DNA of 64,000 bases from Caprella mutica (GCA_947561585.1 CANNZV010001189.1:62001-126000), one strand, 5' to 3'; counted from the stretch's first letter, positions 44,787 to 58,075 are shown. Made by a program: numbers and translations. The notes: a model not told the origin generated them from the sequence alone.

Positions 44787-46012
44787 GGTAGTACTAAAGT
44801 GTCCGTGAAGAGAGTACTAACATGTTAATAACACTGAGGTTATACTTAGCACTAAAGTGTCCGTGAAGAGAGTACTAACATGTTAATAACACTGAGGTTA
44901 TACTTAGTACTAAAGTGTCTGTGAAGAGAGTACTAACATGTTAATAACACTGAGGTTATACTTAGTACTAAAGTGTCCGTGAAGAGAGTACTAACATGTT
45001 AATAACACTGAGGTTATACTTAGTACTAAAGTGTCTGTGAAGAGAGTACTAACATGTTAATAACACTGAGGTTATACTTAGTACTAAAGTGTCCGTGAAG
45101 AGAGTACTAACATGTTAATAACACTGAGGTTATACTTAGCACTAAAGTGTCCGTGAAGAGAGTACTAACATGTTAATAACACTGAGGTTATACTTAGTAC
45201 TAAAGTGTCTGTGAAGAGAGTACTAACATGTTAATAACACTGAGGTTATACTTAGTACTAAAGTGTCCGTGAAGAGAGTACTAACATGTTAATAACACTG
45301 AGGTTATACTTAGTACTAAAGTGTCCGTGAAGAGAGTACTAACATGTTAATAACACTGAGGTTATACTTAGTACTAAAGTGTCTGTGAAGAGAGGACTAA
45401 CATGTTAATAACACTGAGGTTATACTTAGTACTAAAGTGTCCGTGAAGAGAGTACTAACATGTTAATAACACTGAGGTTATACTTAGTACTAAAGTGTCC
45501 GTGAAGAGAGTACTAACATGTTAATAACACTGAGGTTATACTTAGTACTAAAGTGTCCGTGAAGAGAGTACTAACATGTTAATAACACTGAGGTTATACT
45601 TAGTACTAAAGTGTCTGTGAAGAGAGGACTAACATGTTAATAACACTGAGGTTATACTTAGTACTAAAGTGTCTGTGAAGAGAGGACTAACATGTTAATA
45701 ACACTGAGGTTATACTTAGTACTAAAGTGTCCGTGAAGAGAGTACTAACATGTTAATAACACTGAGGTTATACTTAGTACTAAAGTGTCCGTGAAGAGAG
45801 TACTAACATGTTAATAACACTGAGGTTATACTTAGTACTAAAGTGTCTGTGAAGAGAGGACTAACATGTTAATAACACTGAGGTTATACTTAGTACTAAA
45901 GTGTCTGTGAAGAGAGGACTAACATGTTAATAACACTGAGGTTATACTTAGTACTAAAGTGTCCGTGAAGAGAGTACTAACATGTTAATAACACTGAGGT
46001 TATACTTAGTAA
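44787..46012. repeat. Minisatellite, 58-bp unit, about 21 copies
   Basis: The unit contains gtactaaagtgtccgtgaag, agagtactaacatgttaata and acactgaggttatactta. The variants tgtctgtg and gaggact travel together, showing recent copying of multi-unit blocks. Confidence 0.97.
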
Positions 46013-46267
46013 TACCTTTAGTTATTTCTTTGTGAATTCACGACTAAAAATAGACCTGATATCACAGACTAGAAATGAGAGAAAAGATTTGGAGTCTAAG
46101 GACACGAACCAAGGACACGGACATTATTTGGTCACGGTGAGTGAATTGCGTCCATGAATGGAAGGAATGAACGTGTTCACAGTCTAGTTTGGCTTCAGCG
46201 TGTCCACACATTGTGTAGAGACTCAATGAGGTTAAGTTCCGATAGGAATTATGAATAAAGAAAAGAA

Positions 46268-46475
46268 AGGAGGAGTTACCAATTATCGGACGTTTGCATA
46301 TTTTCGAACATATGTATATAATACATTTTAATGGGTATCATGGGTTAATCATTTGAAAGGTAACGGCATTATTGATATCAATTAAAATAAAAGCTAAATT
46401 ATTGATACTATATACTTCTCTCTTACGTGTCCGATGATATGCAACAGTTCGATAACAGGTAACTTACCCTAGTAC
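46268..46475. mobile_element. MITE family B, diverged copy
   Basis: gagttaccaattatcggacg at the left is mirrored by cagttcgataacaggtaact and acttacccta at the right. The centre carries gggtatcatgggtt. Confidence 0.5.
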
Positions 46476-47277
46476 AGCCTTCCTTTAGCTCTAGGAAATG
46501 CCTTTAACTTATGCTTTCAGTGGGTGGAACAACTCTAAGAGAAAGGAATGCTGTGATTGTGATAAAAAGTCCGAGTCTATAAGTTAGGCATGTATTGTAT
46601 ACATTTTAATGGTACAGTCAACACTATATGAAGTATGTCAGTTATAGCAGTAATATATTGCAATTAAATTTGACTGAATTGAGATAAAGAGTAAATGATG
46701 AATTAAGTAAGTCAGTAAAATATCTAACAAAATTTCTCTAACAAGTAGACTAATATTCTCTTTTGTTTATTAAATAATATTTCATCAATTGAAAATAGCA
46801 ATATTCTGCCCTGAAAATTCTAGTCACTAAAGAAAACTTTTACAATAGAACACGAATTGACTTTCACGCCCGTTCCTATAAAATATTTGTAATGATGGAA
46901 GAACACTGGAAGCGAGAACAAAATTTAGACAGAATGTTTAATTCACTTCGAAAATGTGACTTATTCTTTAGGAATTTTTAAAACAGTTTCTAGTATAACA
47001 ACCGAAAACGATAGAGAAGAAAACAATCAAATTGTAAAGATTACTAATTGTAAATGATTCACCTGGAATAATAATAACTCCATGAAGCAACCTAAATGTT
47101 CAAATGATTGGCTGTAACACTGTGAATCAGAGGAAATACCCACCTTGTGCCGCGATAAACCTTACATTATTGATATTCTATGCACCGTAAACAGTGAGAA
47201 ATTATAGGGTGATATTTTAACCTTTCGATATGAGAATTCAAATTTGATAAAAATTATACCGATTGATTTTTTGGTAT

Positions 47278-47405
47278 ATAGGGTAAATTACGAATTATCG
47301 GTCAGTTCCACACATGCGGTCACATAAGAATACACGATATAGAAATAAAAATTAAATAATAATTATTATATAGTTTTTTCTTATATGACCTAAAATTCAG
47401 TTGAG
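47278..47405. mobile_element. MITE family B, partial copy
   Basis: atagggtaaattacgaatta and tcggtcagttcc are followed by the inner core and tagttttttcttatatgacc. The right terminal part is diverged or missing. Confidence 0.6.
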
Positions 47406-47660
47406 TGTAAATACTAAAAATAAGTCATTTGGAGTAACCGTGAGGACCACTACGGATAGGTAGCGCCCATTGCGATAGATACTCAAGCCCAATAAATTGT
47501 AGATTTTACTCGACTGTAAGATTTACAGCTCATATCCAGTGTATTGACAGAGGTAGAGATATTAGCGTGGAGTTTGCACACACTGGAGATTCCCTACCAA
47601 ATTTGAAGATGCTTAATTATTTAGAAGGTAAGGTCAGACTAAGAGTCCCAAAGAGAGTAG

Positions 47661-47680
47661 CCCCCCCCCCCCCCCCCCCC
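47661..47680. repeat. Poly-C run of 20
   Basis: An uninterrupted run of 20 C residues sits between agtag and tcgcatg. Such runs are sequencing-error prone and can form i-motif or, on the other strand, G-quadruplex structures. Confidence 0.95.
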
Positions 47681-47949
47681 TCGCATGACTCACGTACCGG
47701 CCGGTTAGGGGGACACACTGAGTACATACCCTAGTAACTCTATGGTAAGTAGTTACAATGAACATGTAACAGAGTGTCCACAGGCCAATGGGTAGGTAGA
47801 AGGAGTGGGGGGGGGTAGGCTGAAGAATGGGGGTAAAGAGGGGGCAATGAAGATCAATAGGGAGTTTGCCGGGCATGAGAACAGTCACTGAGAGGAGTGA
47901 GAGAGAGAGAGGGAGAGAGGTAGTCAAGACAACGCCAACCATGTGCTTG

Positions 47950-48662
47950 CTAGGCCCAGCGTGATGAGGAACAGGCACAGACAGCGTGATGGAGAACAGG
48001 CAGGCAGCGTGATGGAGAACAGACAGATAGCGTGATGGGGAAGAGACAGGTAGCGTGATGGGGAAGAGACAGGTAGCGTGATGGGGAAGAGACAGGTAGC
48101 GTGATGGGGAAGAGACAGGTAGCGTGATGGGGAAGAGACAGGTAGCGTGATGGGGAAGAGACAGGTAGCGTGATGGGGAAGAGACAGGTAGCGTGATGGG
48201 GAAGAGACAGGTAGCGTGATGGGGAAGAGACAGGTAGCGTGATGGGGAAGAGACAGGTAGCGTGATGGGGAAGAGACAGGTAGCGTGATGGGGAAGAGAC
48301 AGGTAGCGTGATGGGGAAGAGACAGGCAGCGTGATGGGGAAGAGACAGGCAGCGTGATGGGGAAGAGACAGACAGCGTGATGGGAAACAGGCAGACAGCG
48401 TGATGGGAAACAGGCAGACAGCGTGATGGGAAACAGGCAGACAGCGCGATGGGAAACAGGCAGACAGCGCGATGGGAAACAGGCAGACAGCGCGATGGGA
48501 AACAGGCAGACAGTGTGATGGGAAACAGGCAGACAGTGTGATGGGAAACAGGCAGACAGTGTGATGGGAAACAGGCAGACAGTGTGATGGGAAACAGGCA
48601 GACAGTGTGATGGGAAACAGGCAGACAGTGTGATGGGAAACAGGCAGACAGTGTGATGGGGG
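47950..48662. repeat. Minisatellite, 23-bp unit, about 31 copies, two halves
   Basis: The left half uses gatggggaagagacaggtag (plus cgt), the right half gatgggaaacaggcagacag (plus cgt, cgc or tgt). The change-over near 48370 is sharp. This is the rightmost large array of the window. Confidence 0.96.
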
Positions 48663-48669
48663 TAAAAGA

Positions 48670-51475
48670 ACAAGTGACCATTTATTGAACTAGTATCAGA
48701 ACAACTATTAATTCTGATACCAGATGTTTATTAATAGTTTATTTAGAGTGACAGACAGAAACAGCTCTTATAATATGGATGGGAAGTATTGAGTCAACGA
48801 ATATAAATAGCATCAATTTAGTGAATATACTCATTTTTACGCATGTAAATAGTATACAAATAATGCATATATTTACTAAATAGTATAAAATTGATGCAGA
48901 TAAATAATAGCAACTATTTGAAAATCATTAACATTACCTTTGAAACCAAGGGATATATTACAGACATTAAAAAGAATATAAATACAAGTAACTTAGAAGA
49001 AGCAGCCAGACTGGAAACTGACAAGTGTCAACACATTAATTAATTACAGAATAGTTTTATAACAGATTATTATCTTTTTATTGAGAAGCAACATGACATA
49101 ATTAGACTAATTAGATCCACTTTGTGATGTTTTCTCTCTCATAGAAAGATGCTCTTTACCCCGTGGCTACCTAACTAATAAAATAAAAACTGTTCAAACA
49201 AATCAGGGGGGAACTTATTTCATAATGCAGTCACTTAGTGAGGGTGAGTACCTTTTTGGAGTAATTGGTTGAATTAAATGATGAAGAAGAGTATATCTCA
49301 TGGTTGTATGATGAACTGGTTATAGCCTTTACTAATCATATTTAGTCAATTGCATTGGGTATGACAAAAGGTCAAAGTGCTAAAATAATAATTAAATTAT
49401 CAATGAATTGAATAAAATGTTCACAAATTGGTAGAATGCCAGTGCAGGCTTAGAAACAATAAATTATTAGTCTACTTATAGGATGGGTTGTTATTTCACA
49501 ATATATGATTTATTTACTTATCTATTGTAACTCAGACAGGGTAAGACAATAGTAACTAATGTAGCAGAAGTAATGACTATTAGTTTGAGTCACTCCATTA
49601 GTTATGGTAGCTACCATTAGTCCGCTGGAAACTAACAAATAATTGGATTTCAGATACAAACAATAAATGCTTTCTTTAGATATGGAGGAGACATGGAGGT
49701 TGTGTTTTCTTCTACTTTCTGACTAAACTTTAGAGAGTTTATTGATGAAATACGGAGGGAGAATATTTATAAGAATTTGTGGGCTGTTGTATAAAGAAAA
49801 ATTAGTACACATTTGGCTATCAATGAAATACTGTTGCTTCAGTCCCTATGAAGAAGATTCACTGAATGCATTGGTAATTAAAATGAGAAGCTGCTGCTTA
49901 ACATTGCATATAATATCTAATGAACAGAAAACATCAGCTAGCTACCTACTGCATTTCTGTAGAATTTTCCTCATTATTTTGTGAATAAAGTTGCACAATC
50001 ATGTCATACATTTAAACAAGAGCACAATGTTATTATTGTTATATCTAATTCTCTACCAAGAACATATATTAATTTTCCAATCCAGGCAATTTTGTTGAAA
50101 TTAGATAAGCAGCACTTTGGGTTTAAAATTTTAAAAAACAAGAATAGTTTAATTTAGGAATTAAACATGGTTAATGTTTTTAGTTGACAGAATTATATAC
50201 ATTAGTGATGCTGATTGAAAATTTCAGTGACCAGTTGAATTAGATACAAATTTCCTCAAAATAAATAGCTATCAGCTATATATATTTTAATTAAATAATC
50301 TACTCTTTGTAACTCAACAAAAATTAGTAGAAATAAGAAATTTCCGTAAAAAAGCCGTGTACCTATTTATGTCAATTTAAATATCCAAGGACAAGTAGGA
50401 TGCATCTCATGCTCTTCTTCTACAAGGCATTACAGTTACTTCATTCTTATTATATTATTGGCTAAGGATAAGCTAAATGTATTTAATGCATACATTGCAA
50501 TATAATGTAATTGGCACTCTATAAAATGGAGAAACAAGATGTTTTTTTGGCTAATAAGTTGAATGAGAAGGCATATTGAATTTAATATTTAATAGAAATA
50601 AGTTACCATCCTTACACAAAGTAGAAAATGATTACAAATGGCTTTAACTTGAATATCTTTAGTTATGGCGTTAGTTATGAGTGGTATGTACAGGCAGAGT
50701 AAACTAATAGCTAATTCCTGCAATGATCTATATTGTTAAATGTTACTCATAGTCAGAATATCTCCCGCTCTAAAGTTGATAATGGGAATTAACAAATAAT
50801 TAATAATTAACTAGATATGCAAGGACCTAATTATATTTCAAAATGGACATGATAGTATCGTGCCGTTTTAAATCCATGGGAGTGAGTGATAATACATGCT
50901 AGTGATCGCTTTATAGATTTTCATATAGATGCAGTACCTACATTGTTTTGTCAATGAAAATATTTGAAATCATTTATGGTTTTTTTAATATTTATATCGG
51001 TGGTAATTATTCAAAAACAATCAGTTTGATATTAATTAGGATTGAAATGCAGATTTACTTTATATATCTTGAGGAATGTGAAACAATTGTCAAACACTTA
51101 CCTATTTAAAAATGACTATCATATAGATAATTTTAACTGGTCATTAATAAAAGTTATATCTACTTGTTGCTTTCAAAGTACATTCATTTTGAAGTAATCA
51201 AGCCAAAAGAACTAGGCAACCAGTTTCTTAAAAATAACCAATGGTATTTTTCCATTTGGTATTAACCAAGGAGAAATAAGCATTTAATAATTGGTTCATT
51301 ATCCTAATCTTATAATCTGAGATTCTGTTGAATATCTGGTAGTCATTCAGTACTTTTAGCTATAGGGTAATGAAGCAATTATCAGATGCTTATTATTTTA
51401 CATATTTAAGGATGAGATGATTCTTATGGGCATTATTAAAAACTATGTGTTGGTTTGTAGCTATGAAAGTGAAAT
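48670..51475. other. AT-rich intergenic sequence, nothing recognised
   Basis: No conserved exon, RNA gene or tandem array is visible. Confidence 0.45.
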
Positions 51476-51481
51476 CATTGT

Positions 51482-52490
51482 AGGATAAAACAGGGTAATT
51501 TGATACAAAATTGAGGTTTTTTGCATAATTAAGAAATGTTATTAACTAATTAACAAATATTTCACAATTCCTATTTATATTCTACCCATTCAGGATCTAG
51601 GCTATTGATTCATGTAATAATTTCATTAAATATGTTATTCCATACATCCATAGCGATAATTTGAAAAATGAAAAAATAATGTGTCAAATTACTCAACCTT
51701 TGGGTAATTAGATACAACCTCATTTTTTAATTTTAAATTACACATAGGTTGCCAAAAGGTGTTATATAATATTCTTTAAGTAGTTCTCAAACTGTTAATG
51801 AGAGTACATAGAACTAATTGGATTAGAACAAGATCAGAACATTGTGTCAAAAAGTCTCAATATTTTCATTGTTTTCTCTGCTGGAGTCTGTTACGTTATT
51901 AAACACCCTACCAATTGGAGGAAATTAAATTAGCATTAAAGATTATAATTTAATAAACTACGCTTGTTTATTATACTCCCAAGTGTTCTCTTTCATATGA
52001 AACTTAGAAAAACAGTATCCAATTGTAAACTTTTGAGTTATAGCTAAGCTTATTTAAAAGTCTTTTGGTTAAAAAATCACATTTCATAGAAACAATCATC
52101 CTGCATTTTTCATATACTAAGTTACTAACATATCATAATGGGTTATTAACTGTAAAACTATATATGTGTCTAATACTTCGAAGTAATCTCTTTCATATGA
52201 GACCAAGAAAAGCCCAGTTCGATTGTAAGTTTTTAAGTAATAATCTTTTTACTATATTGTTATATTTTATTTTACTTCTCAAAGAAAAACACCATTCCAT
52301 TCTGATACATTACTGTATCACAATGGCTTATTTTTAATGAAGCTATACAAGTTTCTAATGCTCTAAAATGTCTTCTTTCATTTGAGACCAATAAGGTAAG
52401 CTTGGATGGTAACCTTTTGAGATATAGGTCCTTTAAAATATTAATTAATTCTTGTATCAAATTCCCCCGTTTTACTCTAGAGGAAATTAG
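51482..52490. mobile_element. Possible inverted-repeat element, about 1 kb, with internal ~190-bp repeats
   Basis: The left end gataaaacagggtaatttga (with tacaaaattg) is mirrored at the right by tcttgtatcaaattcccccg (with ttttactc). Inside, a motif tctctttcatatgagacca or similar recurs near 51990, 52190 and 52372, each followed by a diverged cagttcgattgtaag-like segment. No transposase ORF is visible. Confidence 0.45.
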
Positions 52491-52889
52491 TATCTACTCA
52501 ATAAATGCATTTTGATGGTCACAAAACTTTAAAATATGTTGAAAATCAATATTACATTATATATAGATGAAATTATCTCAAGAAAAAGAAACATCATCTC
52601 AGCTAAGATATTTCAGTTACTATTATCAGGAGGGTTCAACATCCGCCTTAACCACTCAGGGTTCTCATCCTGACATTAAAAGGATATTAAATACAAAAGA
52701 CTTGAAGAAACAGTAAGAAAGGAAAGTGGCTCCAACAAAATTGTTAACTATTTTAAGCATTTTCTGTGAAAACATTCCTTAATATCTTCCTATATTGACA
52801 TACGATTTTGCTTAAGAACTGACGGCAAAATAGAGGATTACTTGCGAGAATATTTTACAATTTTCTGCAGTTTGGACATCATTAACAAT

Positions 52890-53085
52890 GATTGTGAATG
52901 TAGAAAAGCTATTCCATGAATAGTCACTTACAAAGAAGGAATATTCTAAAAAGGGAAACAAACAGTGGTTACTGCACTCACAGATAGAAGAGGAAAATGA
53001 AGAGGTGATAGTAATTTAAATCTACCAACTCAAAATCTAAGACTCTGTAGTTGAAAAGAATAACCCTAGCACTGTGACCAGTAAT
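52890..53085. repeat. Dispersed segment with splice-like borders, copy 2
   Basis: It shares ttactgcactcaca and agaggaaaatgaagaggtga with the copies at 31950 and 57045. On the minus strand an acceptor-like ctggtcacag, an open stretch (53071-52982) ending NYYHLFIFLFY and the donor gtgagtgcag are kept. Confidence 0.5.
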
Positions 53086-53719
53086 TTGATCCACGTTAGC
53101 TATTTGATTATTGGATAACGCACTTGATTAAATATTATGAAACTAACTAACTATACCAAAAGATGTTGCGATAAATTCATTAGTTTATTGTTTAGGTAAA
53201 AAATATTTGATGTAGAAGTTGTCTTTCAAAGTCAAATTTGAATAGTCCAAGAGAAAATATGAAAGCAATAAATAATAAATTAATGAATAATTGAATATAT
53301 CCTAAAATTTACCAGAAACAATTTACCCGGGATCAAGTTACAGGGGTGAAATCAACTAGCATCCCTAAGTGTAATCCTCTAAACCATGAAGCAACATTAA
53401 AAAATTATAAACATACTAAAAATGAGAAAAAATATAATAGATAATCCAAATTACAACAGGATAGAGACACTGGAAACTTAAATAGTTATTAATTTCCCTT
53501 TAAATTGACATATTTTAGTCTGAAAACATTTTATGGTTTAATTGCAGTCTGGACATAAGGTCACACAGGTAACTTGCAGCCCATTAGCATTAAGCAACTT
53601 TTCTCAAGAAAGAGTCTAAAGAGAAATTAAGAGAATATCCCATTCCCAAATATATTATTATACCTTCCATATTCTGCAGACTGATGATCAATCAGTGACC
53701 CAAGTAATAAAGCATGTCC

Positions 53720-55560
53720 AAACTCGCCATTATAATGGCGAGTTTGTGACAGTTATTTTGAGCCCTTCAATTGCAAATGGCGAGTTTTTTCTATTTTTCT
53801 CCTATGCTACAATGTTATTTTGGAGAGAATTAATGATTATTTGATCATTTTGGAGAGAATTTGTTGAATTTTGGAGAGAGCTGGAGAGACAAATGGTGAG
53901 TTTATGAGACATACAATTTTACTTGGTCAGTGACAATTGGAATTTACCTGCAGGCTGCTTAACACTAACACAAAAAATGTAGGTAGCTACTAGCCATGTT
54001 TAAAAGTATGGACAAAGTTGCCAGTATATTGACAACTTTTGAGGGGTTAAATAAGTTGAAAAACCTGTAAATAACAAGTAAATCAATCCCAAAATAATCT
54101 CAAGAGATGCACATGCATAAGATATAAGGCATAATTACGTTTTCAGGTGTAAAATTTTCAATGGGAAGTCAAATTTCTTCTCAAAAGTATCTTACATGTG
54201 GCGAACTGGATCAATTTTCTCTCTAAACTGGCGACTTTCCTGTCACACTTCAAAAAATGGGCTAAAACAAAATTTTCCATACTTAAATCTTAAAAAGAAA
54301 AATATACATTTAGATATTATCAATTTATCCAAACTGCAGAAACTGCTAACTGGTAGAATGTCTCATTCTTATCCTAGTAAAATTAATGAAAATATATTAG
54401 GTATATAGGGTAAGTTACGAATTATCGGCCAGTACTACATCTTCGGTCATTTGGGTCATATAAGAAAAAACTATAAAAATTATTATTATTACACAGTACT
54501 ATTTAATAATTCTCCAGTCTGCAGAATTTTAACAGCAGAAACTGGTAAAGTGTTCCAGACTGTATTTCATGGAAGTTCCACCAACATGTCGGTGGAATTT
54601 CTTCCTCTATGAAAATAATATTCTGCCTTCTGGTAAAGTCGGTGGATTTTTAGCTATTTATTCCTATGTTACCATTGATTTTTGGTGGATAAATTGGGAA
54701 AATGTTGGTGGATCAGAAAAATTATGGGAAATTGTTGGTGGATTTTTTTCAGTTTTTTTCAAAAAGTCAGTGAAATTTTAGGCATCAACTACAGACTGGA
54801 AAGTGTTTATACTTTATAGAGATCTCTTATTCTGTTTGTAGCAAAATTAATGTAAATATAGGGATTAATTCAGAAGTGTTCGTACCAAAATTTAAAATTA
54901 ATCATTAATGAAGAAATTTATGTAAATATAGGAGTTAATTCATAATTGTTGAGAGAGAATATTCCAAATCCACATTTAAGAGGCTGGAAAATTGTAAACC
55001 AATTTTTGAGCCAAAATTTCACAAAAATTCTGAGCCAAGCCAATTTGGCTCATTTTTTGAAGATTTCAAGCCAAAATTAACATGGAAACATAGGAATTAA
55101 TTCAAAATTTAAAGCCAATTTGACATATCTGAGTTTTGGCCATTTGAAATCTAAGCTAATTAATTGGCTTTAACTGACATACTCTGTAACATGGTTCCAA
55201 ATATCTCCCATATTCTTCTGCAGACTGGATAATTTTGCAAACCTGGGTTTGCAGGAGGAGCATTACTGTGGTCTGTGTAGACTGTAGTGTGTAATAATGA
55301 TAATAATTTTTATATCTTTTTTTCTTATATGACTGAACTTCGAAGATGTAGTACTGACCAATAATTGATAACTTACTCTATAGAGATTAGAGTCAAGAGA
55401 TTAATTCATCCTGTGTCCATAGTAAAATAAGAATAAATATAGGAATTGATTATGGATTCAAAATTGTTCCACACATGGATGATGGATTTATACACTGCAG
55501 AAATTAGAATGTGCAATTACTTATCATTTTTATAAATATGTTATACCAAAATATCATAAA
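53720..55560. repeat. Degenerate mixed repeats (ggcgagttt, gtcggtgga, ctgcagactgga motifs)
   Basis: Short motifs recur irregularly: aactcgccattataatggcg (a perfect palindrome with the next bases) near 53730, several gtcggtgga/gttggtgga between 54590 and 54750, gagccaa/ttggctc around 55000-55170, and ctgcagactgga with catcctgtgtccatag-like blocks up to 55500. This looks like decayed repeats rather than genes. Confidence 0.5.
54403..55385. mobile_element. MITE family B copy split by about 0.78 kb of other repeats
   Basis: The left half (about 54403-54505: atagggtaagttacgaatta ... ataagaaaaaactat) and right half (about 55288-55383: tttttttcttatatgactga ... taacttactctatag) are reverse complements. 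They meet at acacagtac and gtagtgtg. The sequence between them is the degenerate repeat material described above. Confidence 0.6.
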
Positions 55561-56639
55561 TATGCAACAATATAACATTAATAATGAGATATTTCTTGCC
55601 GTATATTGCAGATTCACAGACCACCGTCAAGTTGTAAACAACACTCGGTAGTCGGTACCAAAAAATTGCAATACTTATAAACTAAGTAACCGAATTATTC
55701 AAAATGTGTGCTAAAGTAAATTAAATTATAGATAGGTAGTAATCCACATTAATTAGAAAAATTCCTTACAGTATTACAATTGAAAGGCAATAGCAGTTTC
55801 TATAATTACTCTCAATTAGTCTTACCTAGTCTAGAATTCGATGTCTTCCAGTTCCAGAAAGAGAAATTTTCTCCTATAATAACAGTTATCCTAGGAATTA
55901 GGGGAAAATATACTCTATTTTGAGTATTTGCTTCTGAAACACATGAAATAGTATCAATTAACACTAAACTGACACGCACTTTTTATCATGAAATACAACT
56001 ATCTTCGATTGAATAGATGCAACACTCATAATTGATGCACACTCACAAGAAAAGCACTACCTATCACAACAAAGTCTGACAGCCAACTAACGCTAGAATT
56101 TGTATTCAGAACAGCCAAAAATGTCAATATATTCCAAGAAACTAATAATGTGACTGAATAATTAGTAGCCAAAGAATTTAGACATCAATTTAATCAATCG
56201 AATGTATATTCTGATTAATTATGAAATATATTTGAAGTGAGTAATGCGCAGTAAAATATTTTTGCTCTTATTTGAAGAATTATTACTATACGCATGCGCA
56301 AAGAATGAATGAAGAGTAGCGCAACGTTTAAAGGGACTGAAAAGTTACAACTGCCATCCACCTTTTAGAGAAAGTAATCAGCTGATAAATTTGGCACTAC
56401 ACGCAATTTGATAGATGGAGTTTCCATGAAAAGATTGTTAGAATAATGACCTTTTTCAATATCAAAATAAATTTATGGAACACAACATATGGAGTGATGA
56501 AAACAAATTAGAAATTTTTGAAACAATAAGCACCGTATGTATAATATTAAATAGACATATGACTAAGTATTGATGGTACTGGTACGACAATATGCAATAA
56601 GCATAAGTCATAAGTGCATTCACCAAAGCTACCATTGTG

Positions 56640-56790
56640 TTACTACATATGCTTTATTATCATGGCATATGCCCTTTTATCATGGCAAATGCTCTATAAT
56701 CATGGTACATGTGCAATCTATACATATGATCTATTATCATGGGATATATGCTCTATAGCCTATTATCATGGAATATGTGATATGATCTCC
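56640..56790. repeat. Degenerate tandem repeat, tattatcatgg(c/g)atatg
   Basis: About six imperfect copies of a 20-28-bp unit around attatcatggcatatgctct. Confidence 0.6.
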
Positions 56791-57044
56791 AACCAGACAG
56801 CAAATGTTTGTTCTTTGTAGCATGTAACATAGGTTTGTAAAAATGAGAAATTTAGCAATACATGCATTGAGTTCGCAATGGTTTTTTTTATATACATTTA
56901 GTGAATAACATTTTTGATTGAAATTATTATATGAATAAAAATTAAAAATGATGAATTGAACATTAGTTAGAAAAGTTTCTACCTTTTTTAAATTGAGCAT
57001 CATTTTACATTAGTCTAGTCTAGACTCCTATGGGCTAATTGCAT

Positions 57045-57275
57045 TTACAAGCTCATGGATGCAGAAAAGCTACTCTGTGAAAGCAGTCTCTTACCATGGA
57101 ATGTGACGAAAAGGGACACAAGCTCCGGTGGCTGTACTCACGGTTAAAAGAGGGAAATGAAGAGGTGATAGTAAATGAAGCCTACGAGTCTACGGTCTAC
57201 CCATACTAAATACAATACCTCGTAGTTGTAGATCATGACACAAGCGCAATCCTCTAAAACTGAAAATAACGTTTA
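57045..57275. repeat. Dispersed segment with splice-like borders, copy 3
   Basis: It shares ctcatggatgcagaaaagct with the window start (6-26) and ggaatgtgacgaaaagggac, ggaaatgaagaggtgatagt and cctctaaaactg with copy 1. On the minus strand the acceptor (gttattttcag) and donor (gtgagtacag) are kept. The frame has an in-frame stop just before the donor and a 33-nt insertion relative to copy 1. Confidence 0.55.
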
Positions 57276-57279
57276 AGAT

Positions 57280-58075
57280 ATGATAAACATGAAAAAAGTC
57301 AATACATTATCCAAATTACAACAGTTCAAGGCTAAGAAACTCCATCCCTCTATCTACCATTCACCACAGACAGCTTCAGGAATCAGGGTAGAGCCAATGG
57401 AGGCTATATATGTAATAATTCAAACACAGCTATGCTTCTAATTTTTGGAGAGCCTCATTGACCATTGTAAATTTATATGCTATTTAGTATAGGAATGAAA
57501 TGAGAAGACAGGCAATGGTAAATATCACTTTTACTATCAGTAACGAGAGAGTCACAACCGTGCTATGTACAATAGGAACAAACTTACGAAAATAATACAA
57601 CGAAATTATTTACAAAGAATAAAATGGATATAATACAGCTAAGTAAAGACTTTCAAATTAGATATGACAAGAGTTGTAAAAAATTTAAAGTTCTATCACA
57701 AATAATTTAAGCGTAGATACATTTGCCTGTTTATTTACAGAATGAACTCTCAGTAGATATTGCATTGAAGAAACACCTTTCACATCATCAGTTCTTAACT
57801 TCATTTGGAAAAAAGTTAATGGTTAAGTAATACGTGCATCCCTTAGAAATATTTTAGCATCGTATTAGTAAGATGATGTTAACATATCATAGGTAACAGA
57901 GATGCTCCTGGATGAAAAGAAGCTACTCCGTGTCAGGTGACAATATATTTTCTCCTGATAATATAATGTTGGAAGATCATGTACGGTGATTATCACCAAT
58001 GCAACCGATAGTCAATGGAAGCTACAGTTACCACCTTAGAACATCTAAATGACAAATATTGTCAAGGGAAGAAGA
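57280..58075. other. AT-rich intergenic sequence, nothing recognised
   Basis: At 57900 atgctcctggatgaaaagaa is a weak further copy of the ctcatggatgcag motif seen at 6 and 57052. No gene signal otherwise. Confidence 0.4.

Noticed and set aside
54569..54781. 70-residue plus-strand ORF rich in Trp/Gly/Phe
   Set aside because: It arises from repeated gtcggtgga motifs in degenerate repeat DNA.
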